Source: Pegoplata infirma
Lineage: Eukaryota; Arthropoda; Insecta; Diptera; Anthomyiidae
Direction of reading: 5' to 3'
DNA length: 64,000 nucleotides
NCBI GenBank assembly: GCA_963921195.1
Contig: OY992537.1
Coordinates: 126,688,694-126,752,693, forward strand
Positions 1 to 10,971 of this stretch are shown piece by piece. A program made the position numbers and the translations under genes. The notes under the pieces are model-generated. The model saw only the letters and a program-made list of their open reading frames with translations, was not told the DNA's origin and made no database searches. Every line of letters starts with the position of its first letter. The first letter of the stretch is position 1.

Positions 1-1039
1 ATTTTCTTAAACAAAAAATGTTTGGGTACGCTTCGAACCAGATAGGTGATATACATAACCCTAACAAGGAAATGTTTGGGAACATTTTAAAAAGTTTCTT
101 ATACTTTGCCTTTAAAACTTAGAACACTTTTGGTTAATTGGAAACATATATAGTTTTATATGGAACAGAATAAGCTATATATAGTTTTATGTTAAATTAT
201 ACAGAAAATCAAATTTTGTATTGACCCTCATATAATTTTATATAATTATATCAACCATACACCTTTTAATCCGAATCATGATTAAATTATATATAAATAC
301 ATATGACTGCATTTAAAAAATTTAGAAAATATCTCACGCAATGTATAATCATATATGATTTATTATGTTTGCATCAAAGTATATATTGTTACACTCAAAA
401 AAATAAAACTGTAAAGTTAACATAGTTTTTTTTTGTTAACTCGAGTTTACTGGTTTTTACCAAATCTTTAGGTAAAATCAGCGTTTTAACTATTTTTTTA
501 GTTAAGTTCAATTTACGAAAAAACTAGTTTTGAACAAATTTTGAATTATTTTTTTTTTGTTGACTTTAAAACTGAGTTTACGAATTTTTATTAATTAATT
601 TGCAGATTTCTAGTAACATATTTGTAAAGTGAAAAAATTTTAGAAATTTTTGTGTAGCCTTCTATGCAAATCTCATAAGTACTACTTAAGCTGAACTTAA
701 TGCTGAAAAAAAAGAAAAAATAAGTGAAATGTTATTGCATGAAATCAATATTTGACAAACTTACAATTTTTTTTTAAAAAAAAAAATAAGCTTAACTTAA
801 CTAATTTTTTTGTTAATATGTACATAAAAATGTTATGAAATTTTCAGCTGAATTTTTAGTTAAAGTTACGTTTTTTTTGCTACATTCATTCTACGAAAAG
901 TTAACTAAATATTTTTAGTTAAATTAACTACAAATTTAGTAGGTTCAAAATCAGGAATTTTTAGTTAAATTTAACTAAATTTTATGCTAACTTTACAGTT
1001 TTATTTTTTTGGGTATATATATGATTATTTTTACTCGGG
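1..1039. mobile_element. R1: CCCGAGTAAAAA-type inverted-repeat element, cut by window edge
   Basis: This is the left-truncated copy of the element present whole at 35030-37484; both share the segment containing GGGTACGCTTCGAACCAG and the terminal TTTTTACTCGGG. It carries a 624-bp insertion at 392-1015 that the second copy lacks. Conversely it has intact empty sites where the second copy carries a hAT element and a CACAGAAAA miniature element. Confidence 0.75.
392..1015. mobile_element. TA-duplicating miniature inverted-repeat element in R1
   Basis: The ends are CACTCAAAAAAATAAAACTG and its near-exact complement (CAGTTTTATTTTTTTGGGTA, two differences), flanked by TA on both sides. The sister repeat at 37460-37470 shows the uninterrupted site TTGTTATATATG, so both boundaries and the TA duplication are confirmed. 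The TA target suggests a Tc1/mariner-type non-autonomous element. The interior is AT-rich and non-coding. Confidence 0.8.
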
Positions 1040-2453
1040 GTGACCATTTTTTCTGAGCTTAAATCAGTACGCCCAAGTTTTTTATGTTTTTTTTTACTAT
1101 GAGACAACACTAATGTTTTTTTAACACTCAAAAAATGTCGGTTAAACTAACTTGACCCAAGTATTTTGAGTAAAAACAAATGATAAAAACAACTGTACTA
1201 AAAACAACTGCTAAAAACAACTGTTGTCGTTATTTTGTAGAAAATTTAGTTGACTTTAAATGACTTCGTTTGAATGTTTAGATCGTTTCAGTGCAGAAAA
1301 TTGAACAAAATTTCACAGGTTCTGAGAATAAGAAAATCCCTCAGATTTTGAAGTCTTTTTCCGTGAGTTTTGACAACTTTTCCTGTAAGAAAACTTCACA
1401 GCTAATAAGCACGTGATTTCTTTTTTTTTTTGAAGGCCCTGATTTTCTGAGCGCTTTTTCGAATAAGCTCTGATGACATTACCTCATATAAGATCTCAGA
1501 ATCATTTGGATTCATGCAATTTACATCATCTTTCTAAAAATATAAAAAATCCATCGGCCCATTGAACTTTTCGTTATAAAACCTTAAAGATTATGTGCGC
1601 ATTTTCATATAAATTTAGGAAGATCAATGCTCAGATTCATTTTTGCGTTTTATAAATTATCTCATTTTTTAGACTTGAGTTATAAATAGGGATGAGATTT
1701 TCATGCACTAAAAAATCGAAAATATGCGCTAAAAAAATTCAAAATATGCACTAAATACCTAAAAATATGCACTAAAAAATAAAATGTGTGCAATAAAAAT
1801 CTTGTTTTCATAGGGAAAACTTCTTAAAAACGCAAAAAATACCGCTGGGTTTCAATAGTAACATTTAAAACTTTATATAAGCAAGATATTTTTAGAAATT
1901 AAGAACATTTGAAAAAAAAAATTAAAAAAAAAGATTTTTTCAAAATAAATTTTTCAAATTTAAAAAAATTTTGTAAAAAAATAAATTTCGATTTGTGTTT
2001 TTGCTAATTTATGTCAAAATATGAAAAAATATGCACTTAAAAGTTGGAAATATGCACAATATATGCACTTAAAATCAAAATATGCTAAAATATGCATTTT
2101 CACCAAAATATGCAAAAATATGCAAAAACAAATCGATGCCATTTTAAACCAAATTTCTTGATTCGGAAAGATAATTGATCGATATCAATTTTAGACTATC
2201 GACATAAAACATGCATTTGCACGGAAATCTCATCTCTAGTTATAAAAAACAACTCTGACGACTTATATTATGGAAATTCAAGTTTTTGTACAGAATTTTA
2301 TAATAAAATAATTGTTTATGTTGAAATGTTCAAAAATCAGTACAATCAGTACATATTTTAAAAAGTCAGTACAAATCAGTACCACGTTTTTTGATCAGTA
2401 CACTTGATCAAAAATCAGTACATATACTGATCAAATCAGTACGAATGGTCAGC
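1040..2453. mobile_element. Repeat with AATCAGTAC motif array, host of a hAT insertion
   Basis: The ends resemble inverted repeats (GGTGACCATT at left, AATGGTCAGCC at right) and AATCAGTAC recurs many times near both ends, mostly at 2335-2445. I found no target duplication, so this is a probable degraded DNA transposon abutting R1 rather than a proven one. Confidence 0.4.
1687..2238. mobile_element. hAT-type miniature element, TSD GTTATAAA
   Basis: TIRs are TAGGGATGAGATTTTCATGC and the imperfect complement ending GAAATCTCATCTCTA. The 8-bp duplication GTTATAAA sits at 1679-1686 and 2239-2246. The inside is filled with AATATGCACTAAAA-like repeats on both strands, as in the related element at 11579-12461. 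There is no transposase ORF. Confidence 0.85.
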
Positions 2454-2486
2454 CTATACATATATCGATAACTTGAATATATTCAG

Positions 2487-2528
2487 AACTTGCTATCTGC
2501 AGGTTATAAACACTGCAGATAGCAAGTT
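2487..2528. repeat. Hairpin with 16-bp perfect arms
   Basis: AACTTGCTATCTGCAG and its exact complement flank a 10-base loop. It sits at the left border of a DINE-like fragment, so it may be a structural end of that element, but other copies do not show the same hairpin. Confidence 0.8.
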
Positions 2529-2530
2529 TT

Positions 2531-2800
2531 GAAGGTATGCCCTTGATAAAAGTTTGTCATTCCGTTTGTAACTCATCGAAAGTGATAGATTTTAGGACAT
2601 TCTAGCGATCTTCGTCTGTTGAAATGACGATCACGACCAAAGTAATACACAGATATGACTGAGACTTAACATTATTACTTGTTGTTGTTCTGAGCAGTTT
2701 GGTATTCCATTTGAGCGATATCGGTTCAGCCGTTATAAACGAAAGTGTACATTCCACATAACTTGCTGGTGGATAATATGAACAGAATTGGATTACGAAT
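2531..2800 (+). mobile_element. DINE-like fragment, subfamily C
   Basis: It keeps the GTTTGTCATTCCGTTTGTAA core, a decayed ATTCTAGCGAT segment and GAGCGATATCGGTTCAGC, which matches 19040-19080 in the opposite orientation. Both termini are lost. Confidence 0.6.
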
Positions 2801-2855
2801 AGTGTTTAACCAGGTACAAACATTTTTATTACACAAAAAATAATTTTTTTTTTAG

Positions 2856-3536
2856 AAAAAACAAGTAAGAGTGTTAAATTCGGCTGTGCCGAATCTTTTA
2901 TACCCTCCAACATGCGAAACAAAAATCCAGGGTCGTTTTCTTTTTTTTGGGTTGGAGGTCGGCAGTGGTCATTGGGGGGACAAATTTCCCCACGAAATAT
3001 ATGTTTAGAAATTCATTCTTATGCTTTTCGCACTAAATAAATTCAAGTTTATCATTATTTTACAACTTTTTTTTTAATCCACGCCCACAAAAGGGGGCGG
3101 GCCGAAAAAAACGATATTTTCTGATCCCCCGGGTCCAAATGCAAAACTTAAAGCTTCTTGAAGCATAAAAATGTTGCATTTGTTAAACAAAAACACAAAA
3201 AATCATGTAAAAATATTGTGTTTTTTAGAGGCTGGTTTAGTTCCTCAAGGGGGAACTTTTTTCCCCCTGGTCCGATTTTGCCCATCTCCGAACTTAACCT
3301 ATGAACATAAGACATATTTCTGCCAAACTTCAGGAGTCTAGCACTTTTATTTTGGACTGTATCGTGTCTTCCACAGACGGACAGACGGACGGACGGACAT
3401 CGCTAGAATGTCTTAGAATCGATCACTGATCAATAATATATATACTTTATGGGGTCATAGACCGATATTTCGATGCGTTACACAAGGAATGACAAAGTGA
3501 GTATACCCCCATACTGTAGTTGGAGGGTATAAAAAC
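2856..3536 (-). mobile_element. DINE/Helitron-like element, subfamily A (full-length type)
   Basis: Read on the minus strand it starts TATACCCTCCAACTACAG, folds back at GGGGGTATAC, contains GCGATGTCCGTCCGTC, and ends in GGAGGGTATA, a hairpin (ATTCGGC/GCCGAAT) and ACTTGTTTT. This architecture matches the DINE-1/INE-1 group of non-autonomous Helitron (Helentron-associated) repeats of flies. It is followed at once by an inverted partner at 3610-3991. Confidence 0.75.
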
Positions 3537-3609
3537 TTGTGAAAATAATTTTTTTTACAAATTTTTTTGCCAAAAAAATTAAATGATTTCTGATTTATCA
3601 ATTCAAGAT

Positions 3610-3991
3610 TTTTATACCCTCCAACCACAGTATGGGGGTATACTCACTTTGTCATTCCGTGTGTAACGCATCGAAATATCGGTCTAGGACCCCATAAGGT
3701 ATATATTTTATTGATCAGTGATCGATTCTAAGACATTCTAGCGATGTCCGTCCGTCCGTCCGTCTGTCCGTCTGTAGAAGACACGATACAGTCCAAAATA
3801 AAAGAGCTAGACTTCCGAAGTTTGGCACGAATATGTCTTATATTCCTAGGCAGGTTAAGTTCGGAAATGGGCAAAATCGGACCAAAAAAAAAACAGACGC
3901 CCCTGGATTTTTTTTATATTGTTTTTTTTTTTACATTTTGGAGGGTATAAAAGATTCGGCACAGCCGAATGTAACACTCTCACTTGTTTTT
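3610..3991 (+). mobile_element. DINE/Helitron-like element, subfamily A, internally deleted
   Basis: It has the same ends as the copy at 2856-3536 but in opposite orientation and only about 380 bp long, with the middle missing. The 3' hairpin ATTCGGCACAGCCGAAT and tail CTCACTTGTTTTT are intact. Confidence 0.75.
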
Positions 3992-4977
3992 AATTAATAA
4001 TTTTTTTTTAAGTACTGTTGAGTTTAAAAAAGTACCAACTTGTTTTTGTTAAGTTTCAGTACCATTCAAATTTTCCATCCCTGGTGTATATAAAAAATAT
4101 ATAAATAAGATTTCTTTTAAAAAAATAAAAAGGAAAAAAAATAACAAAATACAAAAAATACAATTTATGTTTTATATATTTTGTATTTATGTTAAGTATT
4201 CATAGGAAAATGACACGCGTTGTGCAACATTATTCAAAAATCTATAGAATTGAAATCCATTTTGTGATTGATCACTAAGCAAGTGTATCAGGAAATGTCT
4301 GTGTCTGAATTAAAGACAAGAGGGAATTAAATTTTTTTCTTACACATCGGTTTCAGGATAAAAAGGTAAACTCTATATTATTTCATAATAAGTCTAAATG
4401 TAATCTAAACCTTTTTTGGGGGGAAATTTTGTGGCTATTATATGTTTTTATTTTTTTAAATTTTTTCTTGAAATTCATATAGAATCAAATTAGTTAGTCT
4501 AAACCGACATTGAATTTTTAGTCATTCGCTGTTTCTAAAAATTAATAAATTAACATTTGTTTTAGATTTTTCCACTATGTATGGTATTTAATTTTTCTAT
4601 TGACTGTTTCATTGCGACCTATTTTAGTTTTGAAATTTTAAGATTTTGACAAAAAAAATTCAAACCAAACATAAATGGGCAATTTTTCTTATATTATTTT
4701 TGGGAAATTTTTCGTAATCAAATATCACCCAATTTTTTATTTCGAAATTTTGCCCAAAAACTATGAAAATGTGCCCAAAATTTTTGGGTAACTTTTCATA
4801 TGAAATATGGCCCAAATTTTGTATGAAAATTTGTTGGGCGAAATTTTATTTTCTTTTTTGGGCGATTTTGCCTTTAAAATCTATTTCTAATGAAAACTTA
4901 TGTTGTTTCCTTTCTTTTGTACTGGTTTTTGGAGATAAAGGGTTTTAAATAATTAAAGGTCAAACAAATGTATGTAT
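3992..4977. other. AT-rich non-coding stretch
   Basis: I see no gene. The motif GCCCAAAA recurs on both strands between 4670 and 4870, giving a loose degenerate repeat. Confidence 0.4.
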
Positions 4978-5087
4978 ATCCAATCGGTCCATGTTTGAAA
5001 TTTGATCAATTTCCCGACAAACTCTAACAAAGGGTATTATAAAGTCGGTGTTGACTGACGATAATTTTCATACTTGGTTTTTATTGA
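4978..5087 (+). mobile_element. 3' end fragment of a subfamily B DINE-like element
   Basis: GGTCCATGTTTGAA, GGGTATTATA, a GTCGGT...GAC stem and TACTTGGTTTTT appear in the same order as at 33505-33600. The 112-codon ORF that starts inside it is therefore not a gene. Confidence 0.6.
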
Positions 5088-5672
5088 CACATCGTCCGAC
5101 GGCCATACATTATAGCGAATTCTTCAAACAAACATTTTTTTGCAGTATTTATGAGCTGTCAATTGTATCCATTGAAAAAAAAAATGTGCTTAATTTGATA
5201 CTTTTGTTTGAAAATGGATTTTTGGTAAAACAGGTTAAGAAAATGTTTCTGTGTATTGATTTATTCAAGGACCAAAAGAAAAGGGTTTTTTTAATACACG
5301 TGCGGTTTGATTTAAGGATAGGGTTAATAATTTACGCAATAAAAATTCGCATAATACGTAAGTGGTTTTCACTTTTTTTTTTTTAATAAATAAAAAAGTG
5401 AAATCAATCAAATGTGTGTCAGAAGGTAATTTTTGTTTTTGATTTATTTGTTAGCAACACATATTTTTAATGGAGTATAATTTAGAAAAAAGATTACTAC
5501 TACAATATAAAAAAAAAAAACTGTGAGAAATCATGACTCTTGTTGTTAATACACTGAAAAACACTGCAAATTTACTAAAAAACGTAACGTAGCTTGACTT
5601 GAAAGTCTGAAATTTCCGAACAAACTGAAAAAAAAAATTAGCTTTTTTTTGCTTAAAATATTAGTTTATATG
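5088..5672. other. AT-rich non-coding stretch
   Basis: Nothing recognisable apart from A/T runs and a decayed segment resembling the neighbouring miniature elements. Confidence 0.4.
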
Positions 5673-6190
5673 CACAGAAAATAAAAAAAAATTGAGTAAA
5701 TTTTTAATACTATTGAGTAAAAAATTACTCAATTTTGCGCCAGTAAACAGTTTAATAGTATTAAGTAAATTTTTAATAAATATTTATTAAATGTTTGAAA
5801 AAAAATTTCACTAAATTTTTAATTGACACAATTAAAAATTTACTCAAAATTTATCTATTTATTTTTTTTTTAAGTTTAAAAAGGTTTTAAATTTTTTTAC
5901 AAAAAAAAAAAAGAATTGTCTTAAAAACATAGGAAAATTTCATAAAGACGATTACAAACTTTCATATACATACACAAAAAACTATAAACTAAACGAGAAT
6001 TCAAAAAACTATGAGAGTTAAAAAAAAAAATTTAAAAAAACTATTAAATTTTTATTAAATCATTTACTTAAATTGTTTTTAAAATTTTTAAGTAAATTTT
6101 TAATTGTGTCAATTAAAAAATTACTAAATTTTTGTTTTTAAATTTAAACAAGCGATTACTCAAATTTGTTTGCTATATTTTTTTTCTGTG
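5673..6190 (-). mobile_element. CACAGAAAA-type miniature element (D family)
   Basis: The ends are CACAGAAAATAAAAAA and TTTTTTTTCTGTG. The inside is a run of TGAGTAA/TTACTCA and TTAATTG motifs. It is an inverted copy of the 598-bp and 599-bp elements at 25139 and 36772, shortened by small deletions. Confidence 0.7.
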
Positions 6191-6506
6191 TACTTTGGAA
6201 AATGTGGGCGCTTAAAAAAGTGCTTTTGTGGCAATATTGACTTTTTTACCTTTTTTTGACAAATATTTTTGTGATTTGGAATAAAAAATTTTATTAAAAA
6301 TGCTTTTAGGAAAAAAAAAATTAAAAATTTCGTAATTGTGTTTCGGATGGACACACAAATTATTTTTTTTTAATTTTACAAGATTTTCGTTTTTTTGAGT
6401 GTACACTTAGAATAATAACTCCAGAAACTGTTTTACAACAATTTTTGCAAAAACACAAATTGAAGAAAAATTCTTTGAGTATTTTTGTTAAGAAAAAACT
6501 AAGTCT
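6191..6506. other. AT-rich spacer between two D-family elements
   Basis: Nothing recognisable. The short reverse-strand ORFs are Phe/Lys-rich and caused by A/T runs. Confidence 0.4.
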
Positions 6507-7389
6507 TACACAGAAAAAAATACGGAGAAAACAATCTTGAGTAATCACTTGTTTAAATTTAAAAACAAAAATTGAGTAATTTTTTAATTGACGCAATTAA
6601 AAATTTACTTAAAAATTTTAAAAACAAATTTTTACAAACGTAAATAATTTAATAAAAATTTAATAGTTTTTTTAATTTTTTTTTAACTCTCATAGTTTTT
6701 TAAATTCTCGTTTAGTATATAGTTTTTTGTGTATGTATATGAAAGTTTGTAATCGTCTTTATACAATTTTCCTATGTTTTTGAGACATAAATATGTTTGG
6801 TAAAGTTTGAAAAAACAATTTTTTTTTTTTTTTTTGTAAAAAAATTTATAACTTTTTTTAACTTTAAAAAAAAATAAATAGATACATTTTGAGTAAATTT
6901 TTAATTGTGTCAATTAAAAATTTACTCAAATTTTTTTTCAAACATTGAATAAATTTTTTTTAAAAATTTACTTAATACTAGTGGTGTTTTTGTCAATTCC
7001 TATGAACGCTTAGATAAAACGATTCGACAAAAACGACATTACCGCTTAACTGAGCAAACTTGGTAATACTTTTTATTTGTTTATAAAATGGGCACCACTT
7101 TAATTTAAAGTCTGACGTTTTTTGAAAAAAAAGAAATACAGAATGTAAAATATGTACATAAATAAAAAAAAAAATTTCCGATAAATTTTACAAATGCATT
7201 ATTATGATCAATAAGTTTAAAACCGTTTAATCATTATTTGTAGCATTTTATGACCACGTCAACGAAAAGAGGAGTGCCACAACAAAACGCATGTTAAGAT
7301 CCCCTTGGCCCAAGTCTTTAATTGTGGACAAAAGTAAAAAAAAAACTTGAGAGAAAATATTTTTTTAAGGTGGTGCCAGTTTAACAACC

Positions 7390-8100
7390 CAGTTGGCAAC
7401 GTCCTCGAGCCATCCTCAGTGACGGAGCGATGACATGTCAGAGTCACACCTGACATCCACAAGACATCTCTATGTACTGGGTTGAGGACAGTTTCATACA
7501 AATTTTCAAAATGTCCTCACTCAAAGTCAGCAGTGGTCAGGGCTGACCTTCTGGGGACATTTCACCTAAGACTTCCTTGGGGAAATGTCTGACATAGGTC
7601 ATGCGAAAATACAAAAAATTTTCGTATTTCCTTTAGTTTTTACTTTTATCCATTTTCCTTTATAAATTATCTTTCTCATATTTAGAAAAAACTTTTCGCC
7701 TTTTTTAGTCCCAACTGGATTTGAACCTGGAACCTCCAGTTTATTAGTCCCACACCTAACCACTTGTTCCAAACCTTATTTTTAAAATTGTTTGTCTATT
7801 TATTACTTTTATTCTACTTGTTAGATTTTGAATTTATTTCAAATAAATTGATAATATTGCCATCTTTTTCTTGGAAATTGAAGAGTTACCCAGATTTAAA
7901 ATTTTAATTTAATATACTGCTATTCTGAAGACATTTCCTTTTAGACGTCTTAGAGGAATTGTCCACACTCTTAAAGCAAACATTCAGTGCTGACAATGTT
8001 AGGACATGTCATCAAGGATTGCCTATGATTTGTCAGAACCTGAAGACATTTCCTCAAGGAATCACTGTGGAAATTTCCTCAGTGACACATTTTCCAACTG
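7390..8100 (+). mobile_element. 711-bp inverted-repeat element carrying a tRNA-like module (copy 1)
   Basis: The ends are CAGTTGGCAA and TTTTCCAACTG. An inverted second copy at 10665-12913 is also 711 bp once its insertion is removed, so the boundaries are mutually supported. The centre holds a tRNA-like segment on the minus strand. I found no clear target duplication, so the transposon class is unknown. Confidence 0.75.
7706..7775 (-). ncRNA. tRNA-like module with RNA polymerase III boxes (copy 1)
   Basis: On the minus strand AAGTGGTTAGGTGTGGG resembles a D-arm/A box, and GGTTCAAATCC (7717-7727) is a near-consensus B box, about 33 bases apart as in tRNA genes. The acceptor stem is not convincing, so it is tRNA-derived or tRNA-like, not a functional tRNA gene. 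Confidence 0.5.
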
Positions 8101-8959
8101 GGAAAGGGAACTTTTCCCTCTGGACTGATTTCGCACTTTTGCAAACTGCATATGACAGTGACTGTGACTCATCTATGCTCAATTTTATCGCCCAGCTTTA
8201 TTTTTGGCTCAATTATGTATGTTTTCACAGACAAAAATTGCGTGATGTTCTCAAAAAGGACCAAGGACAAAGAACACACACACTTTATGGGGTCCCAGAC
8301 CTTCATTTCGATGGATTACACTCGGAATGGCAAAAAGAGTATAATGCCATACTGTGGTTTGAGGACATACAAATGAAATTGAATTAAATTTAATATTTAA
8401 GGACCTTGATAACAAAAAAGGCAAAAGACACAAATTTTGATTTACAATCATCCTTAAATTGGTGTTTTTCATATAATATTTTATTAAAGTCCTCTTCCGC
8501 TGTCATTTTCCAATGTTTTACTCAGCTCCCAGCCTTCTCTTTCCTGTTTTTTAAATATCGGCCAAGTTCACAATGCACTTATGCTTTTGGAATACTCTTT
8601 ATGGTCTTCATACTTTTTAAGAGCCGTTTTGCTTTTGTAAAATAAAAATATTAAAAAAATTCAAAAGAAAAATATAAATAATTTTTTTCTTGTTGACATT
8701 TAAAACAGACTTAGATAATTCAAAAGATAAAAATATTAAAAACTTGGTAGTATTTTTATAAGTGCTTAATTTTTAAGCACTTTTAAAATTTATGTCTTAG
8801 CTAAGCGTATATAGACAAAAATTTGTATGAAAAATGTATATTCGGATCGACAAAAACACCACTACTATTAAATCGTTTACTGGTGCAAAATTGAGTAATT
8901 TTTTACTCAATAGTATTAAAAGTTTACTCAAATATTTTTTTTTTATTTTTTTCTGTGTA

Positions 8960-10064
8960 TATGTAATTTTAATAATACAATCATAGTTTAGTCTACAAGT
9001 TTTAAAAAGTTCATATAAAAAAGATTTTCAATGAACTTTCTTATTTTTAAAATAATATATAAATAAATGTGTCCTCTAATTATGAACCATTATCTTAAGT
9101 ATATTGATGTGCTTGTCGCATTAGTACATCATTCATAAGGACATGTGTTAATATTACCACATGTGTAACTAATGTAAAAGTGTAACAAAAAAGTATCAAA
9201 GAAAATTTTTACTAAAAAAAAAACACTCCCTTGTGATTTCAATCATGAGTTTAGTTGTCGTATGTCAACTTAATGTTACCGATGTTTTTTTAACAGAATT
9301 TTTTTTACAGGATTTTTTGTAAAAGTGACTTCAAAAAAGGTATTGATGATTGATATAAAAAACAAAAAAACTTGAAATTATTAGAGAAATTAAATTTTTT
9401 TTATTAAGATTTCTTTTCGACAAAAATAAGATTGATTGGTTTGGGGGAAAAATAAATATATTGAAAGTATATTCATGTTAAAAGTTGTGTCGATTGTCAA
9501 AAGATTCATACATTTCATATGCAAAAGTTAAAAAAAAAATATAACAATTTAAACCCTTTTATTTGGGCCATGAGTGCAATCAAAAGTCTATAGTCAAAAT
9601 TACTAAAAATATTGGTACTGGCGCTGTAACTAGACAAATACCACATAAGTAATGTAATGCAATTTTCCAAAAAGGATTTAGCCATAAAAATACTCTGCAA
9701 TAAAATTTACAATTCCAAGTGTGGATATTGGGTGAGTGCAAGTATGAAAGAGTGTTAGTTGATTGCATGCCAACATTTGGTGATGTTAACATATATTTTA
9801 AAGAATTAATTCATTTTGGGAACCTTTAGAAATAACAAAAAAAATATCGTAATTTTAACCAGGAATTCTCGTTAAATATCAAAAAGCAAAAAATCCCAAG
9901 AATTAGTTATAATTTTTTAGCGTCAAAAATTTGTAAATGTACAATTTTATTGGTAAAAAGTTTGTTATTAGCTGCAAAAAATTTAGGAAAAAGTTATAAA
10001 TTTTCCAAAAAAAAAAACTTGTAAGTTTACAAAAATAAAAGAAAAATATACAAAATGGTAACTA
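8960..10064. other. Non-coding stretch, no repeat recognised
   Basis: AT-rich with no family shared with the rest of the window. Short ORFs at 9515-9792 (-) have no recognisable features. Confidence 0.4.
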
Positions 10065-10971
10065 TACACTAAAAAGAAAAACTCTGTCCGAAAAAATCGG
10101 TAAAATGGCTTTCAATTTGATTTAGCAAACTTTCAGCAGATTTTTCTGCTAAAATGAATATTTTTACTAAAATTTCTTTCATTCAATTTTTCAAAATAAC
10201 AGAAATTTTACTACGTATATACTGATTATGTTTGCTGAATTTAAAAATATTTTTGAACATATTTTTAGCAGATTATTTTTTAATTATAGTTTGCTGTCAT
10301 TCTTTTTTCAAGAAAGTTTTTTTTTAAGTGTTATTTTTTTCGTTTGTTTATGCAATCAAACGCATATTTTTAAACAAATTTTTGAACATATATTTAACAG
10401 ATTATTTTGTAATTTTACAGAAATAGTTTGCTGTCATCCTTTTTTCCAGAAAACTTTCTTAAGTCTTTTTAAAGTTTTCATGAAAACAAATTTTCTAAAA
10501 ACAAAAATTTTCTAGAAAATATCTTTGCAGATTTCTATGCTGTTTTGACAGATTTCTCTGCTGATTTCACATAAATAATTATGACAGATTAACAGCAAAC
10601 CGTGTTTGTTAAAATCAGCAGATTTCTCATATGGCTCAAAATGGGTGTATTTTCAGCAGATTCACAGTTGGAAAATGTATCACTGAGGAAATTTCCACAG
10701 TGATTCCTTGAGGAAATGTCTTCAGGTTCTGACAAATCATAGGTAATTCTTGATGACATGTCCTAACATTGTCAGCACTGAATGTTTACTTTAAGAGTGT
10801 GGACAATTCCTCTAAGACGTCTAAAAGGAAATGTCTTTAGCATAGCAGTATATTAAATTAGAATTTTAAATCTGGGCAACTCTTCAATTTTCAAGAAAAA
10901 GATGGCAATATTATCGATTTATTTAAAATAAAATCAAAATATAACAAGTAGAATAAAAGTAATAAATAGAC

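Larger units (their letters stand above)
7255..8390 (-). mobile_element. Diverged subfamily A DINE-like repeat, split by the 711-bp element
   Basis: The left part keeps a decayed CCCCCTTGGTCCAAG segment. The right part keeps GGGAACTTTTCCCTCTGGAC, CTTTATGGGGTCCCAGACC and a TATAATGCCATACTGTGG end like those at 41900-42190. Older and more diverged than the other A copies. Confidence 0.55.
6981..8862. mobile_element. Insertion with GTGGTGTTTTTGTC inverted repeats
   Basis: The 14-bp termini GTGGTGTTTTTGTC and GACAAAAACACCAC are exact complements. TACTA flanks both sides (6976-6980, 8863-8867), and the intact family copy at 25640 reads ATACTATTAAATCG uninterrupted, confirming the junction. The superfamily is unclear. 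It hosts a DINE-like repeat and a 711-bp element. Confidence 0.75.
6509..8957 (+). mobile_element. D-family miniature element split by a nested insertion
   Basis: It starts with CACAGAAAAAAATACGGAG and ends with TTTTTTCTGTG, with TA on both sides (6507-6508, 8958-8959). Removing the 1882-bp insertion at 6981-8862 and its 5-bp repeat leaves about 560 bp, close to the 598-599 bp of intact copies. Confidence 0.75.

Noticed and set aside
2780..4090. A larger hAT element containing the first DINE pair, suggested by TTTTCCATCCCTGG near 4070
   Set aside because: No matching left end or 8-bp duplication could be found upstream.
5048..5386. 112-codon ORF
   Set aside because: It starts within the 3' end of a DINE subfamily B fragment and shows no domain.
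8152..8472. Overlapping ORFs on both strands
   Set aside because: They cover the CTTTATGGGGTCCCAGACC part of a diverged DINE repeat.
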